A stretch of DNA of 64,000 nt, from positions 62,001 through 126,000 of the forward strand of contig NZ_JACIFY010000011.1 of assembly GCF_014197615.1 (NCBI RefSeq), read 5' to 3'. A program made the position numbers and the translations under genes. Positions 30,413-39,434 of the stretch are shown here, piece after piece. Position 1 is the stretch's first letter. Each line of letters opens with the position of its first letter. The notes under the pieces are model-generated. The model was not told the DNA's origin. It did not search any database and saw only the letters and a program-made list of their open reading frames with translations. This stretch comes from Rhizobium esperanzae. Its GTDB lineage: Bacteria; Pseudomonadota; Alphaproteobacteria; Rhizobiales; Rhizobiaceae.

Positions 30413-31201
30413 TCAATAGGGGCCGGTGCGTGACAGGTGGACGTCGTATCCGTGCAAGGCGGGATCGGCATTCATCGCCGCAAAGATCGGCGCCAGGCGT
30501 TCGGCCCATGCCGATATGCCGGGCTCGTCTGCGATCAGGTCCTGCCGCACCTCGAGCAGCGCATGCGGAATGCCTGTCATCATGCAGTGGCGGTACATGG
30601 TATCGCCCTTCAGCGCGCCGTCATAGGGTTCGTTGTCGCCGACGACAAGATCGGGATCGGCGCGCAAGCCGTCGAGCAGCGGGCCGACGGCGCGACGGTC
30701 GCTATCCCAAAGCACGGCGGCGTGCCAGGGGCGGGGAATGCCTTTCCAGGCCGGGGTGAAGGAGTGCAGCGACAGCACCAGCGGCGCCCGGCCGGTAGCG
30801 TTCGCCACCTTGTCGATCGTTGCGGCGACCGCTTCGTGATAGGGGCGGTGGAAGATTTCGATGCGGTCGTTCCACTCCTGCGGAGTGATTGGATGATTGC
30901 CTGGTATGACGGCGCCGTCCGATATTTTCATGATCAGCGTCGGATCGTCTTCGCCGCGGTTCGGGTCGATCAGCAGGCGCGAAAAGCCGCCGAGCACGGC
31001 GGGCACACCGAGTCTCGCCGAAAGCTGCCGCGTCAGCCCCTCGATGCCGATGTCATAGGCGATGTGGCGGGCGAAGGCCGCCTCTGGCAGACCGAGCCGG
31101 CCATATCGGGCGGGAAGGCGGTTCATCGCGTGATCTGCGAGGATCACCATGCCTTTGTCATGTTTGCCGGATAGAATTTCGAAAGATTGGAAGTCGTCCA
31201 T
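30413..31201 (-). CDS. N-formylglutamate amidohydrolase family protein
   Basis: A 262-residue zinc hydrolase of the HutG/N-formylglutamate amidohydrolase family. The core motifs are VILADHAMNRLP, YDIGIEGLTRQLSARLG and LLIDPNRGEDDPTLIMK, followed by LVLSLHSFTPAWKG with a metal-ligand His. ATG 31201 is preferred; a longer frame from 31246 is also open and neither has a strong ribosome site. No histidine-utilisation genes are near, so the substrate may differ from N-formylglutamate. Confidence 0.85.
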   Translation of the reverse strand: MDDFQSFEILSGKHDKGMVILADHAMNRLPARYGRLGLPEAAFARHIAYDIGIEGLTRQLSARLGVPAVLGGFSRLLIDPNRGEDDPTLIMKISDGAVIPGNHPITPQEWNDRIEIFHRPYHEAVAATIDKVANATGRAPLVLSLHSFTPAWKGIPRPWHAAVLWDSDRRAVGPLLDGLRADPDLVVGDNEPYDGALKGDTMYRHCMMTGIPHALLEVRQDLIADEPGISAWAERLAPIFAAMNADPALHGYDVHLSRTGPY

Positions 31202-31401
31202 CAGGAATTGCCGTTCGTCATTGCGCAGTCGGCGCAGTGATCGCATGCGTCTGCGGCAGGTTCAAGCGCCGCAGGCGGATAGAGGTAGAGCCGCGCCCTC
31301 GACGGGTGGTTTGTGAAAGGAAATATAATCGATTAGCATTGCGTTGACTTTCGCTTGACGGCGGCGCAAGAAGACAGCGATACGAATAACCGTGGAGCTA
31401 T

Positions 31402-31887
31402 TTGGGAGCCGTGTTGATCCAAGCCGCGCCAAGTTTCCTCACGCGGTCCGGACCGCTGGTCCGTCTCGCTTTGTTCGCTCTTGCAGCCATCATGCCGTTT
31501 TTCATCGCGGATGCCGCACGCGCCGATTTTCGCGTCTGCAACGGAACGCAAAACCTTGTCGGCGTCGCGATCGGCTATCGGGCCAAGGATGGCTGGATGA
31601 CGGAGGGCTGGTGGCAGGTGCCGGCAACGACCTGCGCCACGTTGATCGAGGGAGAGTTGCAGTCGCGCTATTATTATCTCTACGCAGAGGACGCCGCCCG
31701 GGGAGGACGATGGACGGGTGACGTGCAGATGTGCGTGGCGGAAAACGAGTTCAAGATCACGGGGGTACAGGATTGTTACGCCCGCGGTTACCAGAAGATG
31801 GGATTCAAGGAATATGACACGGGCCGCCAGGGTAGCTGGATGGTTCAGCTCTCCGACACCCCAGGGACGCAAGAAAGCCAGAATTGA
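31402..31887 (+). CDS. DUF1036 exported protein
   Basis: A small secreted protein of the DUF1036 family, 161 residues if started at TTG 31402. GTG 31411 and TTG 31414 are also in frame and have comparable ribosome sites (GGAG at 31394-31397 or GGGAG at 31404-31408), so the start is uncertain. A signal sequence ends at about ADAARA; the mature part is DFRVCNGTQNLVGVAIGY, WMTEGWWQVP and WTGDVQMCVAENEF, with four Cys likely forming disulfides. The stop overlaps the pyruvate kinase start as TGATG (31885-31889), so the two are translationally linked. Confidence 0.85.
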   Translation: MGAVLIQAAPSFLTRSGPLVRLALFALAAIMPFFIADAARADFRVCNGTQNLVGVAIGYRAKDGWMTEGWWQVPATTCATLIEGELQSRYYYLYAEDAARGGRWTGDVQMCVAENEFKITGVQDCYARGYQKMGFKEYDTGRQGSWMVQLSDTPGTQESQN

Positions 31888-33326
31888 TGAAGCGTAATCG
31901 CAAAATTAAAATCCTCGCCACCCTCGGGCCCGCCTCCGCCGAGGAATCGATGATCGAGAAGCTGCACCAGGCAGGTGCCGATGTCTTCCGCATCAATATG
32001 AGCCATGCGAGCCACGACGTAATGCGTACGCTCATCCAGCGCATCCGCTCGGTCGAAGCGCGCTCCGGCCGGCCGATCGGCATCCTCGCCGACCTGCAGG
32101 GACCGAAACTGCGCGTCGGCAAGTTCGTCGACAGCAAGGTCGATCTGAAGCCGGGCCAGACTTTCACGCTCGACAACAACGAAGCGCTCGGCGACCAGAA
32201 CCGCGTCTATCTGCCGCATCCGGAGATCCTGGAGTCGGTGCAGCCCGGCCACCGCCTGTTGATCGACGACGGCAAACTCGCCCTGCGCGCAGAAAAATGC
32301 GACGGCAAGAGCATCGTCACGACAGTTATTTCCGGCACGCGCATCTCCGACCGCAAGGGCGTCAGCCTTCCCGACACGCTGCTCGGCGTCGGCGCACTGA
32401 CGGACAAGGACCGCGCCGATCTCGACGCCGTGCTCGCCACCGACGATGTCGACTGGGTAGCATTGTCCTTCGTCCAGCGTCCCGACGACCTTGCCGAAGT
32501 GCGCAAGATCGCCCGTGGCCGTGTCGGCCTGATGTCGAAAATCGAAAAGCCGCAGGCGCTCGAGCGCATCGAGGAAATCATCGAGCTTTCCGATGCATTG
32601 ATGGTCGCCCGCGGCGATCTCGGTGTCGAAATGCCGCTTGAATCGGTTCCCGGCATCCAGAAGCAGCTGATCCGCGCCTGCCGCCGTTCGGGCAAGCCGG
32701 TGGTCGTCGCCACGCAGATGCTGGAATCGATGATTTCGGCGCCGGTGCCGACGCGCGCCGAAGTCTCGGACGTCGCGACCGCCGTCTTCGAAGGCGCCGA
32801 TGCCGTCATGCTCTCGGCCGAATCGGCCTCGGGCGACTATCCGGTCGAAGCCGTCTCGACCATGGCCTCGATTGCCACCGCCATCGAGCGCGAGCCGCAT
32901 TATCCCGGCATCATCTATGCCCAGCGCGCCCAGCCGGAAGCAACGGGTGCCGATGCGATCTCGCTTGCCGCCCGTCAAATCGCCGAAACGCTGAAGCTGT
33001 CGGCGATCGTCTGCTACACCTCGTCGGGCACGACAGGCCTGCGCGCCTCGCGCGAGCGCCCGCAGGTGCCGATCCTGGCGCTGTCGCCGATCATCAAGAC
33101 GGCGCGCCGCCTGGCAATCGTCTGGGGCCTGCATTGCGTCGTTACCCATGACGCGACCGATCTCGACGATATGGTCAACCGCGCCTGCCGAATCGTCGCC
33201 GACGAAGGCTTCGGCAAGCCTGGCGACCGCATCATCATCTCGGCCGGCGTGCCGCTCGGCACGCCCGGCGCCACCAACATGATCCGCATCGCCTATATCG
33301 GCTCCGACGGCCAGAGCGGCATCTGA
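31887..33326 (+). CDS. pyk: pyruvate kinase
   Basis: It converts phosphoenolpyruvate and ADP to pyruvate and ATP. The 479-residue length is standard for the type II enzyme. Signatures are KIKILATLGPASAEESMIEK, RINMSHASHDVM, SKIEKPQALERIEEIIE with the active-site Lys, and ARGDLGVEMPLE. The allosteric C-terminal domain is present. Translation begins at ATG 31887, overlapping the DUF1036 stop; the TTG before it is a less likely start. Confidence 0.95.
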   Translation: MKRNRKIKILATLGPASAEESMIEKLHQAGADVFRINMSHASHDVMRTLIQRIRSVEARSGRPIGILADLQGPKLRVGKFVDSKVDLKPGQTFTLDNNEALGDQNRVYLPHPEILESVQPGHRLLIDDGKLALRAEKCDGKSIVTTVISGTRISDRKGVSLPDTLLGVGALTDKDRADLDAVLATDDVDWVALSFVQRPDDLAEVRKIARGRVGLMSKIEKPQALERIEEIIELSDALMVARGDLGVEMPLESVPGIQKQLIRACRRSGKPVVVATQMLESMISAPVPTRAEVSDVATAVFEGADAVMLSAESASGDYPVEAVSTMASIATAIEREPHYPGIIYAQRAQPEATGADAISLAARQIAETLKLSAIVCYTSSGTTGLRASRERPQVPILALSPIIKTARRLAIVWGLHCVVTHDATDLDDMVNRACRIVADEGFGKPGDRIIISAGVPLGTPGATNMIRIAYIGSDGQSGI

Positions 33327-33343
33327 TCCGATCGCATCCCTTT

Positions 33344-33379
33344 AAAAGCCCGCTGCCTCGGAGAGGCGGCGGGCTTTTT
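33344..33379 (+). terminator. terminator of pyk
   Basis: AAAGCCCGCTGCCTC pairs with GAGGCGGCGGGCTTT around GG(A), with one T-G wobble, and TTTTT follows. It ends the DUF1036-pyk transcript. Confidence 0.88.
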
Positions 33380-33450
33380 CGTTGACGGAACCGCATTGCC
33401 AAGGGCTGCTGTGCGTGCAAGTTTCGATCCATGGATTGGGAGAGATTGTC

Positions 33451-34086
33451 ATGGATATCGTCACGCTTGTCGCTTTTGCAGCTGTTTCCTTCGTCGGCAT
33501 TGCCACGCCGGGGCCGACGGTGCTGCTGGCGCTGACCAACGGTTCGCGCCATGGCCTGCGCCGGGCGATTGCCGGCATGATCGGCGCGGTGCTTTCCGAT
33601 TTCGTGCTGATCGGCGCCGTGGCAATCGGGCTCGGGGCACTGCTTGCGGCATCGGAATTCTGGTTTTCGATGCTGAAATGGGCCGGTGCCGCCTATCTCG
33701 CCTTTCTCGGTATCATGTTGCTGCGCTCCAAGGGTACGATCGATGCAGCGCTGAAGTCCGGGGCGCCTGCGGGCGCGACATCGCCCTTCTCGATCGGTCT
33801 GAAGAGTTTCATGGTCGCTGCGACCAACCCGAAGGGCTATCTGTTCTTCTCAGCCTTCCTGCCGCAATTCATCGACCCGACCCTGCCGCAGGCAACGCAA
33901 TATGCGCTGCTCGCACTGGTTTTTGCCGCGCTCGATTTCCTCATCATGTTCGGCTACGCCTTCTTCGGCTCGCAGGCAGTGCGTTTTCTGAAGACCTCAG
34001 GCGCGCTATGGCTGGAGCGCGCTTGCGGCGGGGCGCTGCTCGCGCTTGCCGGGTCGCTCGCCTTCTATCGCCGGGCAACGGTTTGA
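33451..34086 (+). CDS. LysE/RhtB-family amino-acid exporter
   Basis: A 211-residue inner-membrane exporter with about six hydrophobic segments. The family signature is FVGIATPGPTVLLALTNG near the N-terminus. The start at ATG 33451 has GGGAGA 7 bases upstream. Substrates of the family include lysine, homoserine and threonine; the specific one is not visible. It converges with the DUF4865 gene, whose stop is 2 bases away. Confidence 0.9.
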   Translation: MDIVTLVAFAAVSFVGIATPGPTVLLALTNGSRHGLRRAIAGMIGAVLSDFVLIGAVAIGLGALLAASEFWFSMLKWAGAAYLAFLGIMLLRSKGTIDAALKSGAPAGATSPFSIGLKSFMVAATNPKGYLFFSAFLPQFIDPTLPQATQYALLALVFAALDFLIMFGYAFFGSQAVRFLKTSGALWLERACGGALLALAGSLAFYRRATV

Positions 34087-34088
34087 AT

Positions 34089-34646
34089 TCAAGGCCGAGC
34101 CAAGGACAGGTGACCGACGCGATAGGCCTGCGTCTCGGCGCCGATTTCGGGAAGCTCTCGCCATAGGCTGAAGCGCACCCGCGTCCATGTCGTCGGCTCG
34201 AAACCGCAGACGGAGGCGAGCGCCTCGCCCGTCGCAATCTCGGTTTCCGTCTGCGCGCTGTCGGCACGGCGGATGTCGGCAAGCGGCGCGTAGGGCTGCA
34301 TGTGCAGGATATCGCGTGTGGCAAATCTGGCCGCGGCGATATCGGCCGAGACTTCTGCCTGCCAGATGATCCAGGTTCTCACCTGCGGCCAGCCGAAGGC
34401 GCCGGCGAGCGTCTGGAATGTCGGGCTGCAGAGGAAGTCGCTCGCTCCTTCCGGCTTCCGCCAGAGATAGAAGGGCGCATAGAGGTTGTCGCGGCTGCCG
34501 AACTCTTCCTTGCGGGCGCTGAGATAGGCTTTGAAACCGAGATTGGGAAAGCCGTCGAGCAGCGGACCCTTGTCGCGGATGCGGCGGTCGATGATAGACA
34601 TGTCGTAATCGGCGGGCAGGGTGAAGCTGTATTGCATGGCGATCAT
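34089..34646 (-). CDS. DUF4865 family protein
   Basis: A 185-residue protein recognised as DUF4865: MQYSFTLPADYDMSIID, RIRDKGPLLDGFPNLG, NLYAPFYLWRKPEG and FGWPQVRTWIIW. The length and spread of aromatic residues suggest a substrate-binding alpha-beta protein. ATG 34646 overlaps the cupin stop as ATGA, marking it as the third gene of the tautomerase-cupin operon. A second in-frame ATG at 34637 is possible. No reaction is known for the family. Confidence 0.8.
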   Translation of the reverse strand: MIAMQYSFTLPADYDMSIIDRRIRDKGPLLDGFPNLGFKAYLSARKEEFGSRDNLYAPFYLWRKPEGASDFLCSPTFQTLAGAFGWPQVRTWIIWQAEVSADIAAARFATRDILHMQPYAPLADIRRADSAQTETEIATGEALASVCGFEPTTWTRVRFSLWRELPEIGAETQAYRVGHLSLARP

Positions 34647-35047
34647 GAGCGTGTCTCCACCTGATGCAGCCATTCGACGATGCTGCCGTTTTCTGCCGCC
34701 TGGATGCTGATATAGCTGAAGGGGCTGTCATCGGCGGCGCCATGCCAGTGGCGCTCGCCGGGCGCAAACCAGACGGCGTCGCCGGCACGCAATTCTTCGA
34801 TCGAGCCGGCTTCGTTCTGCGCCAATCCATGACCCGAAAGCACATAGAGCAGCTGGCCCTTCGGATGCGTATGCCAGCGGGTGATGGTGCCGGGATCGAG
34901 CGTGGCGCGCATGGCCGTGTTCTCGCCGTCGGCGCCGCCTTCGAGCAGCATCTCGACCCAGAAGGGTGCCGTTGCGACGCCGTCTGGCGAGCGGACCGCC
35001 GCGCCGGGGCGCCTGACGGTCATGACCTTCGGGTTCGACGCGCTCAT
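34643..35047 (-). CDS. cupin-domain protein
   Basis: A 134-residue single-domain cupin. The metal-binding motifs are ITRWHTHPKGQLLYVLSG and APGERHWHGAADD, so the usual His ligands are present. It starts at ATG 35047, overlapping the tautomerase stop as ATGA, and its own stop overlaps the DUF4865 start. It might be a dioxygenase, isomerase or decarboxylase-like enzyme acting with the tautomerase; the sequence does not say which. Confidence 0.85.
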   Translation of the reverse strand: MSASNPKVMTVRRPGAAVRSPDGVATAPFWVEMLLEGGADGENTAMRATLDPGTITRWHTHPKGQLLYVLSGHGLAQNEAGSIEELRAGDAVWFAPGERHWHGAADDSPFSYISIQAAENGSIVEWLHQVETRS

Positions 35048-35463
35048 AACAAGCCTCCGGCCGCCCGCAGCCGCCAGTCGGGATCGGCCATCTGGGCGAT
35101 GCCGTTGCCGAAGGACCAGTCTTCCGGGGCGCTGATGCTGATGACGATCATCACGTCCTCAGGCCGCAGACCCGGCGACTGCGCCAGGAGATCGACGAGC
35201 CGCCGATAGAGCGCGGCCTTCATCTCCGCCGTTCGCGGCCGACCTATGGTGATCGAGATGTAGACGAAATCGTCGGAGCGCGGGCCGGCGAGATAGCTGC
35301 GGTCGAAGATCAGCTCGTTTTCATCGTGCTGATGGATGGCCTGAAAACGGTCGTCCGCAGGCACGTCAAAGGTCTCGACCAAGGCGCGCTGGATGTTGTC
35401 GGCGAGTGCGCCGAGATAGTCCTGCGACTTGCCTCTGCGAAGGGAAATTCGAACGAAGGGCAT
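35044..35463 (-). CDS. tautomerase-superfamily protein
   Basis: A 139-residue tautomerase. The start at ATG 35463 (ribosome site GGAG 6 bases upstream) gives MPFVRISLR, so removal of Met exposes Pro1, the catalytic base of this superfamily. The longer reading METPMPF would bury Pro1 and is rejected. It is about twice the length of 4-oxalocrotonate tautomerase monomers, like the fused MIF/tautomerase-type members. It is the first gene of an operon with a cupin and DUF4865, divergent from a LysR gene. Confidence 0.85.
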   Translation of the reverse strand: MPFVRISLRRGKSQDYLGALADNIQRALVETFDVPADDRFQAIHQHDENELIFDRSYLAGPRSDDFVYISITIGRPRTAEMKAALYRRLVDLLAQSPGLRPEDVMIVISISAPEDWSFGNGIAQMADPDWRLRAAGGLL

Positions 35464-35577
35464 CGGGGTCTCCATGGTTCAGGCCGTTCGCCGGCCTTGA
35501 CAGTTGAACCATCGCACGGCACGATTATGCTGAAAATCAGAATTTTATGGATTAATGATCCTGAAAAATAGGATTGT
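35464..35577. promoter_or_regulatory. divergent operator region, tautomerase operon / LysR gene
   Basis: The 114-base gap contains two inverted repeats: CTGA-AAA-TCAG at 35530-35540 and ATCCT-N7-AGGAT at 35558-35574. The second overlaps the ribosome site (AGGATT) just before the LysR start at 35578, a common place for autorepression. The 3' half (35521-35577) is markedly AT-rich and carries the promoters. Confidence 0.55.
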
Positions 35578-36468
35578 ATGATGCGACGGACGATCTTCGA
35601 TCTCGATGTGCTTCGCACCTTTTCGACCGGCATGGAGCTCGGCAATTTCGCCAAGGCTGCAGAGAAGCTCGGGCGTTCGACCTCGGCAGTCAGCGCCCAG
35701 CTGAAGAAGCTGGAGGAGCAGGCGAACACGCCGATCTTCCGCAAAGCGGGGCGCGGGCTGGCGCTGACCGATGCCGGCGAGACGATGCTTGCCTATGCCA
35801 GGCGGCTGCTGGAACTCAACGACGAGGCGGCGGCCGCCGTCCACGGTGTCGAGCTGGAAGGCTGGGTGAGGCTCGGCCTGCAGGAGGATTTCGGCGAGAC
35901 CCTGCTGCCGGAGGTGCTAGGCCGCTTCGCGCGCGCCCATCCGAAGGTCCGGATCGAGGCGCGGGTGGTGCGCAACGCCGAACTCCTCGATCGCGTCACC
36001 TCGGGCAAGCTCGATCTGGCGCTCGCCTGGAGCGACGGAATGCTGACGGCGCATTGCGAGCGGATCGGTGACGTGCCGATGTGCTGGATCGGACCCGCAG
36101 AGGGGCCGCCGGCCTGGCGAGCCACAAGCGGCGAGCCGATGCCGCTCGCCTCGCTGGAGGCGCCGTGCCTGCTGCGCAGTGCGGCGACCAAAGCGCTCGA
36201 TGAGGCGGGAATCTCGTGGCGGCTGGCCTTCGTCAGCCCCAGCCTCGGCGGGCTCTGGGCGGCGACCGCGGCAGGTCTCGGTCTGACCATTCGCACGCCG
36301 ATCGGCCTGCCGGCGAAACTCCGGCCGCTGGCGCCCGAGGCGCTCGGCCTGCCCGATTTGCCGAAGCTCGGTCTGGTCCTGCATCGGGCGGAAGCCGAAC
36401 TGCAGCCGGCTGCGGCGCGGCTTGGCGAGCTGGTGCTGCAGTCGGTGCATGGCGCTTTGCCCGACTGA
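35578..36468 (+). CDS. LysR-family transcriptional regulator
   Basis: A 296-residue regulator. The helix-turn-helix is NFAKAAEKLGRSTSAVSAQL at the N-terminus; the co-inducer domain fills the rest. Two adjacent ATGs (35578 and 35581) are possible starts. It is divergent from the tautomerase-cupin-DUF4865 operon and probably controls it. It ends 18 bases from the convergent dehydratase gene. The effector is unknown. Confidence 0.88.
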   Translation: MMRRTIFDLDVLRTFSTGMELGNFAKAAEKLGRSTSAVSAQLKKLEEQANTPIFRKAGRGLALTDAGETMLAYARRLLELNDEAAAAVHGVELEGWVRLGLQEDFGETLLPEVLGRFARAHPKVRIEARVVRNAELLDRVTSGKLDLALAWSDGMLTAHCERIGDVPMCWIGPAEGPPAWRATSGEPMPLASLEAPCLLRSAATKALDEAGISWRLAFVSPSLGGLWAATAAGLGLTIRTPIGLPAKLRPLAPEALGLPDLPKLGLVLHRAEAELQPAAARLGELVLQSVHGALPD

Positions 36469-36486
36469 CTGACAGCAGCGTATATC

Positions 36487-37461
36487 TCAGCCGTAGCGGT
36501 CGAGCGCCATGGCGAAAATATCGGCGTCGACGTTGCCGCCCGAGGTGATGGCGACGACCGTGTCGCTTTCCAGCGCCTCGCCGTGGAAGAGGGCGGCGGC
36601 AAGCGCCACCGCACCACCGGGCTCGACGACGATCTTCAACCTGACGAAAGCAAGCGCCATGGCGCGCAGCGCCTCCTCATCGGTGACGACGATGCCGGGG
36701 CCGGCAAGGCGCTTGAGGATCGGGAAGGTGATGTTGCCCGGCTGCGGCGTGACGATCGCATCGCAGATCGAGCCCGATACCGAGACGTTGCGTTCGATCT
36801 TGCCGGAGGCGAGCGAGCGGGTGGTGTCGTCGAAATCCTTCGGTTCGCAGGGACGGACGCGAAAGCCGGGGGCGCTGGCTTCGAGGGCGAGCGCAATGCC
36901 GGAGGTCAATCCGCCGCCGCCGCAGGGAACGAGGACTTCGGCCGATGTCACGCCTTCCTCTTCGGCTTGCTCGGAGATTTCGAGACCGGTCGTGCCCTGA
37001 CCGGCAATGACAAGCGGTTCATCGAAGGGCTTGATCAGAGTCAGGCCACGCTCGGCCGAAAGTCTCGCGCCGATCGCGTCGCGGTCCTCGTTGACACGGT
37101 CGTAGAGCACCACTTCGGCGCCGAAGGCGCGGGTGTTGGCGATCTTCAGCTTCGGCGCATCGCCCGGCATGATGATGACGGAGGGGACATTATGCAGCTT
37201 GGCCGCAAGCGCAACACCCTGGGCGTGGTTGCCGGAGGAGAAGGCGATGACGCCTTTCGAGCGCACCTCCGGATCGAGGCCGGAGACGGCCGACCAGCCG
37301 CCGCGAAACTTGAAGGAGCCGGAATGCTGCAGGCACTCGGCTTTGACGAAAAGTCGCCGGCCGGCGATCTCGTTGAGGAAGGGAGACGAAAGAAGCGGCG
37401 TGCGCCTCGCATGACCGCGCAGACGGGCGCGGGCGGCGACAATCATTTCAATGCTGGCCAT
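36487..37461 (-). CDS. threonine/serine dehydratase (fold type II PLP)
   Basis: A 324-residue enzyme that deaminates threonine or serine, or a related racemase. The PLP Lys is in HSGSFKFRGG, the phosphate loop is the Gly-rich VLVPCGGGGLTSGIAL, and FSSGNHAQGVALAA is also present. No C-terminal regulatory ACT domain is seen, so it is a catabolic-type dehydratase. ATG 37461 gives a normal length; ATG 37494 and an outer frame at 37515 are alternatives. Confidence 0.88.
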   Translation of the reverse strand: MASIEMIVAARARLRGHARRTPLLSSPFLNEIAGRRLFVKAECLQHSGSFKFRGGWSAVSGLDPEVRSKGVIAFSSGNHAQGVALAAKLHNVPSVIIMPGDAPKLKIANTRAFGAEVVLYDRVNEDRDAIGARLSAERGLTLIKPFDEPLVIAGQGTTGLEISEQAEEEGVTSAEVLVPCGGGGLTSGIALALEASAPGFRVRPCEPKDFDDTTRSLASGKIERNVSVSGSICDAIVTPQPGNITFPILKRLAGPGIVVTDEEALRAMALAFVRLKIVVEPGGAVALAAALFHGEALESDTVVAITSGGNVDADIFAMALDRYG

Positions 37462-37584
37462 TCGGGAATCGTCCTGCTTGCGGGGTTCGTCCATGCATAG
37501 GGCGCGACAAAACAATTGTGAACGGCGACTTTGTCACCGTGACATGAATGGAGATTGCGGATGCCGCGCGCAAGCAGCCAACCG

Positions 37585-39321
37585 TCAATAGCCGTTCGCC
37601 GAGCCTTCCGCGGCGCGGCTGTCCATGGCGCCGTTGTACCGGGCGCCGCCGCCCTTTTCGATGGCAGAAAGGCTTTTGCCGCCGACGAGGATGCCGGCGG
37701 CCTGGCCCCAGACCGGCCCGTCATTGCCGCCATCGAAACTATAGCCCATGGCGGCGAGGATCTTTTCCGTATCGGGCGAAAGCGCATAGGGTTCGAGATA
37801 GATTTTATCGGGCTGCCATTGATGGTGGATACGCGGGGCGTTGACCGCCTGGCTGATATCCATGCCGAAGTCGACGACATTGAGGATCGCCTCCAGCGTG
37901 ATGGTGATGATGCGCGAGCCGCCGGGGCTGCCGATGACCATGAAGGGTTTGCCGTCGCGGGTGACGATCGTCGGGCTCATCGAGGAGAGCGGTGTCTTCT
38001 TCGGCGCGATGGCATTCGCCTCACCCTGGACGAGGCCGTAAAGGTTGGGCACGCCGGGCTTGGAAGTGAAATCATCCATCTCGTTGTTGAGCAGCACGCC
38101 GGTGCCTGGCGCCACGACGGCGGCGCCGAAGGAGCCGTTCAGCGTATAGGTGACGGCAACCGCATTGCCCTCGTCGTCGATGATCGAATAATGCGTCGTC
38201 TCGGTGCTTTCCTTGCCGCCGAGCGGTTTCAAGTTAGCCGACGTGCCGGCCTTGTAGGGATCTATCTTGGCTGCGATCTCTTTGGCATAGGTCTTGTCGA
38301 TGAGCTTTGCCACCGGATTGTCGACGAAATCGGGGTCGCCGAGCGCAGCATTGCGGTCGACATAAGCATAGCGCATGGCCTCGACCATGACATGCACGGT
38401 GTCGGCTGAACCATAGCCCAGGTAGGAAAGCGGATAACCTTCGAGAACGTTGAGGATCTCGCAGATGATGACGCCGCCGGAGGAAGGCGGCGGCGAGGAG
38501 ATAATGTCGTAGCCGCGGTAGTTGCACTCGACCGGCTTCAGTTCGCGCACGGCATATTGCTCGAAATCCTCCTTGGCGAGAATGCCGCCCCTGGCCTGGC
38601 TCGCCTTGACGATCGCCTCGGCGGGCGCGGCCTTGTAGAAGGCGTCCGGCCCTTTTTCGGAAATGCCTGCCAGGACCGCGGCAAGGTCGGGCTGCTCAAG
38701 CTTTTCGCCCGATGCATATGGAGTGCCGTCGGGTTTCAGGAAGATCTTCGCCGCCGTTTCATCTTTGGCGAGACGCTTGGCGCTGCCGGCGAGGCTTGCG
38801 GCGTCGCCCTGTTCGAGCGTGAATCCTTCACTGGCGAAGCGGAGTGCCGGTGCGATCAGATCCTGGCGCGATTTCGTGCCGTATTTCTCGCGCGCGGTTT
38901 CGAAGCCCATGACCGAGCCGGGCACGCCGACGGCGAGATAGCCGTCGAGGCTGGCGCGCGGCACGATATCGCCATTGGCATCGAGATACATGGTCTTGGT
39001 GGCGGCCAGCGGCGCGCGTTCGCGAAAATCGAGAAAGGTCTTGGTGCCGTCTTTCAGGCGGATGGTCATGAACCCGCCGCCGCCGAGATTGCCGGCCGAG
39101 GGATAGACGACCGCCAGCGCATAACCGACGGCGACCGCCGCATCGACGGCATTGCCGCCGCCCTTCAGCACCTCGACGCCGACATCGGTCGCCAGATGCT
39201 GGGCCGTGACGACCATGCCGTGCTCGGCTTCGACAGGGGCTGGCGAGGCGGCGAAAGCCGAAGTCAGGCCCAGCGACAGTGCCGATATGACGGAGATCGT
39301 CCCGATATGCAGGCGGCCCAT
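37585..39321 (-). CDS. ggt: gamma-glutamyltranspeptidase
   Basis: A 578-residue periplasmic enzyme that transfers or hydrolyses the gamma-glutamyl group of glutathione. The signal peptide ends near AFAA. The autoprocessing site is the Thr of ESTETTHYSIIDDEG, which would split the precursor into large and small subunits. Later motifs are GSFGAAVVAPGTGVLLNNEM and GSPGGSRIITI. AGGAGG lies 7 bases before ATG 39321. The full family length is present, so it should be active. Confidence 0.93.
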   Translation of the reverse strand: MGRLHIGTISVISALSLGLTSAFAASPAPVEAEHGMVVTAQHLATDVGVEVLKGGGNAVDAAVAVGYALAVVYPSAGNLGGGGFMTIRLKDGTKTFLDFRERAPLAATKTMYLDANGDIVPRASLDGYLAVGVPGSVMGFETAREKYGTKSRQDLIAPALRFASEGFTLEQGDAASLAGSAKRLAKDETAAKIFLKPDGTPYASGEKLEQPDLAAVLAGISEKGPDAFYKAAPAEAIVKASQARGGILAKEDFEQYAVRELKPVECNYRGYDIISSPPPSSGGVIICEILNVLEGYPLSYLGYGSADTVHVMVEAMRYAYVDRNAALGDPDFVDNPVAKLIDKTYAKEIAAKIDPYKAGTSANLKPLGGKESTETTHYSIIDDEGNAVAVTYTLNGSFGAAVVAPGTGVLLNNEMDDFTSKPGVPNLYGLVQGEANAIAPKKTPLSSMSPTIVTRDGKPFMVIGSPGGSRIITITLEAILNVVDFGMDISQAVNAPRIHHQWQPDKIYLEPYALSPDTEKILAAMGYSFDGGNDGPVWGQAAGILVGGKSLSAIEKGGGARYNGAMDSRAAEGSANGY

Positions 39322-39434
39322 GATTTCCCCTCCTATGGACAATGATGGAGACATATGGGGCCGCCGCGGCCCGAGACAATGCAGGGGATTGGCTTTAGCG
39401 AGGAGATTTGCTGCCGGTGATACGGCCGGGGATG

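Noticed and set aside
30005..30433. Plus-strand open frame across DUF1244
   Set aside because: It is antisense to DUF1244, which has a good ribosome site and recognised sequence.
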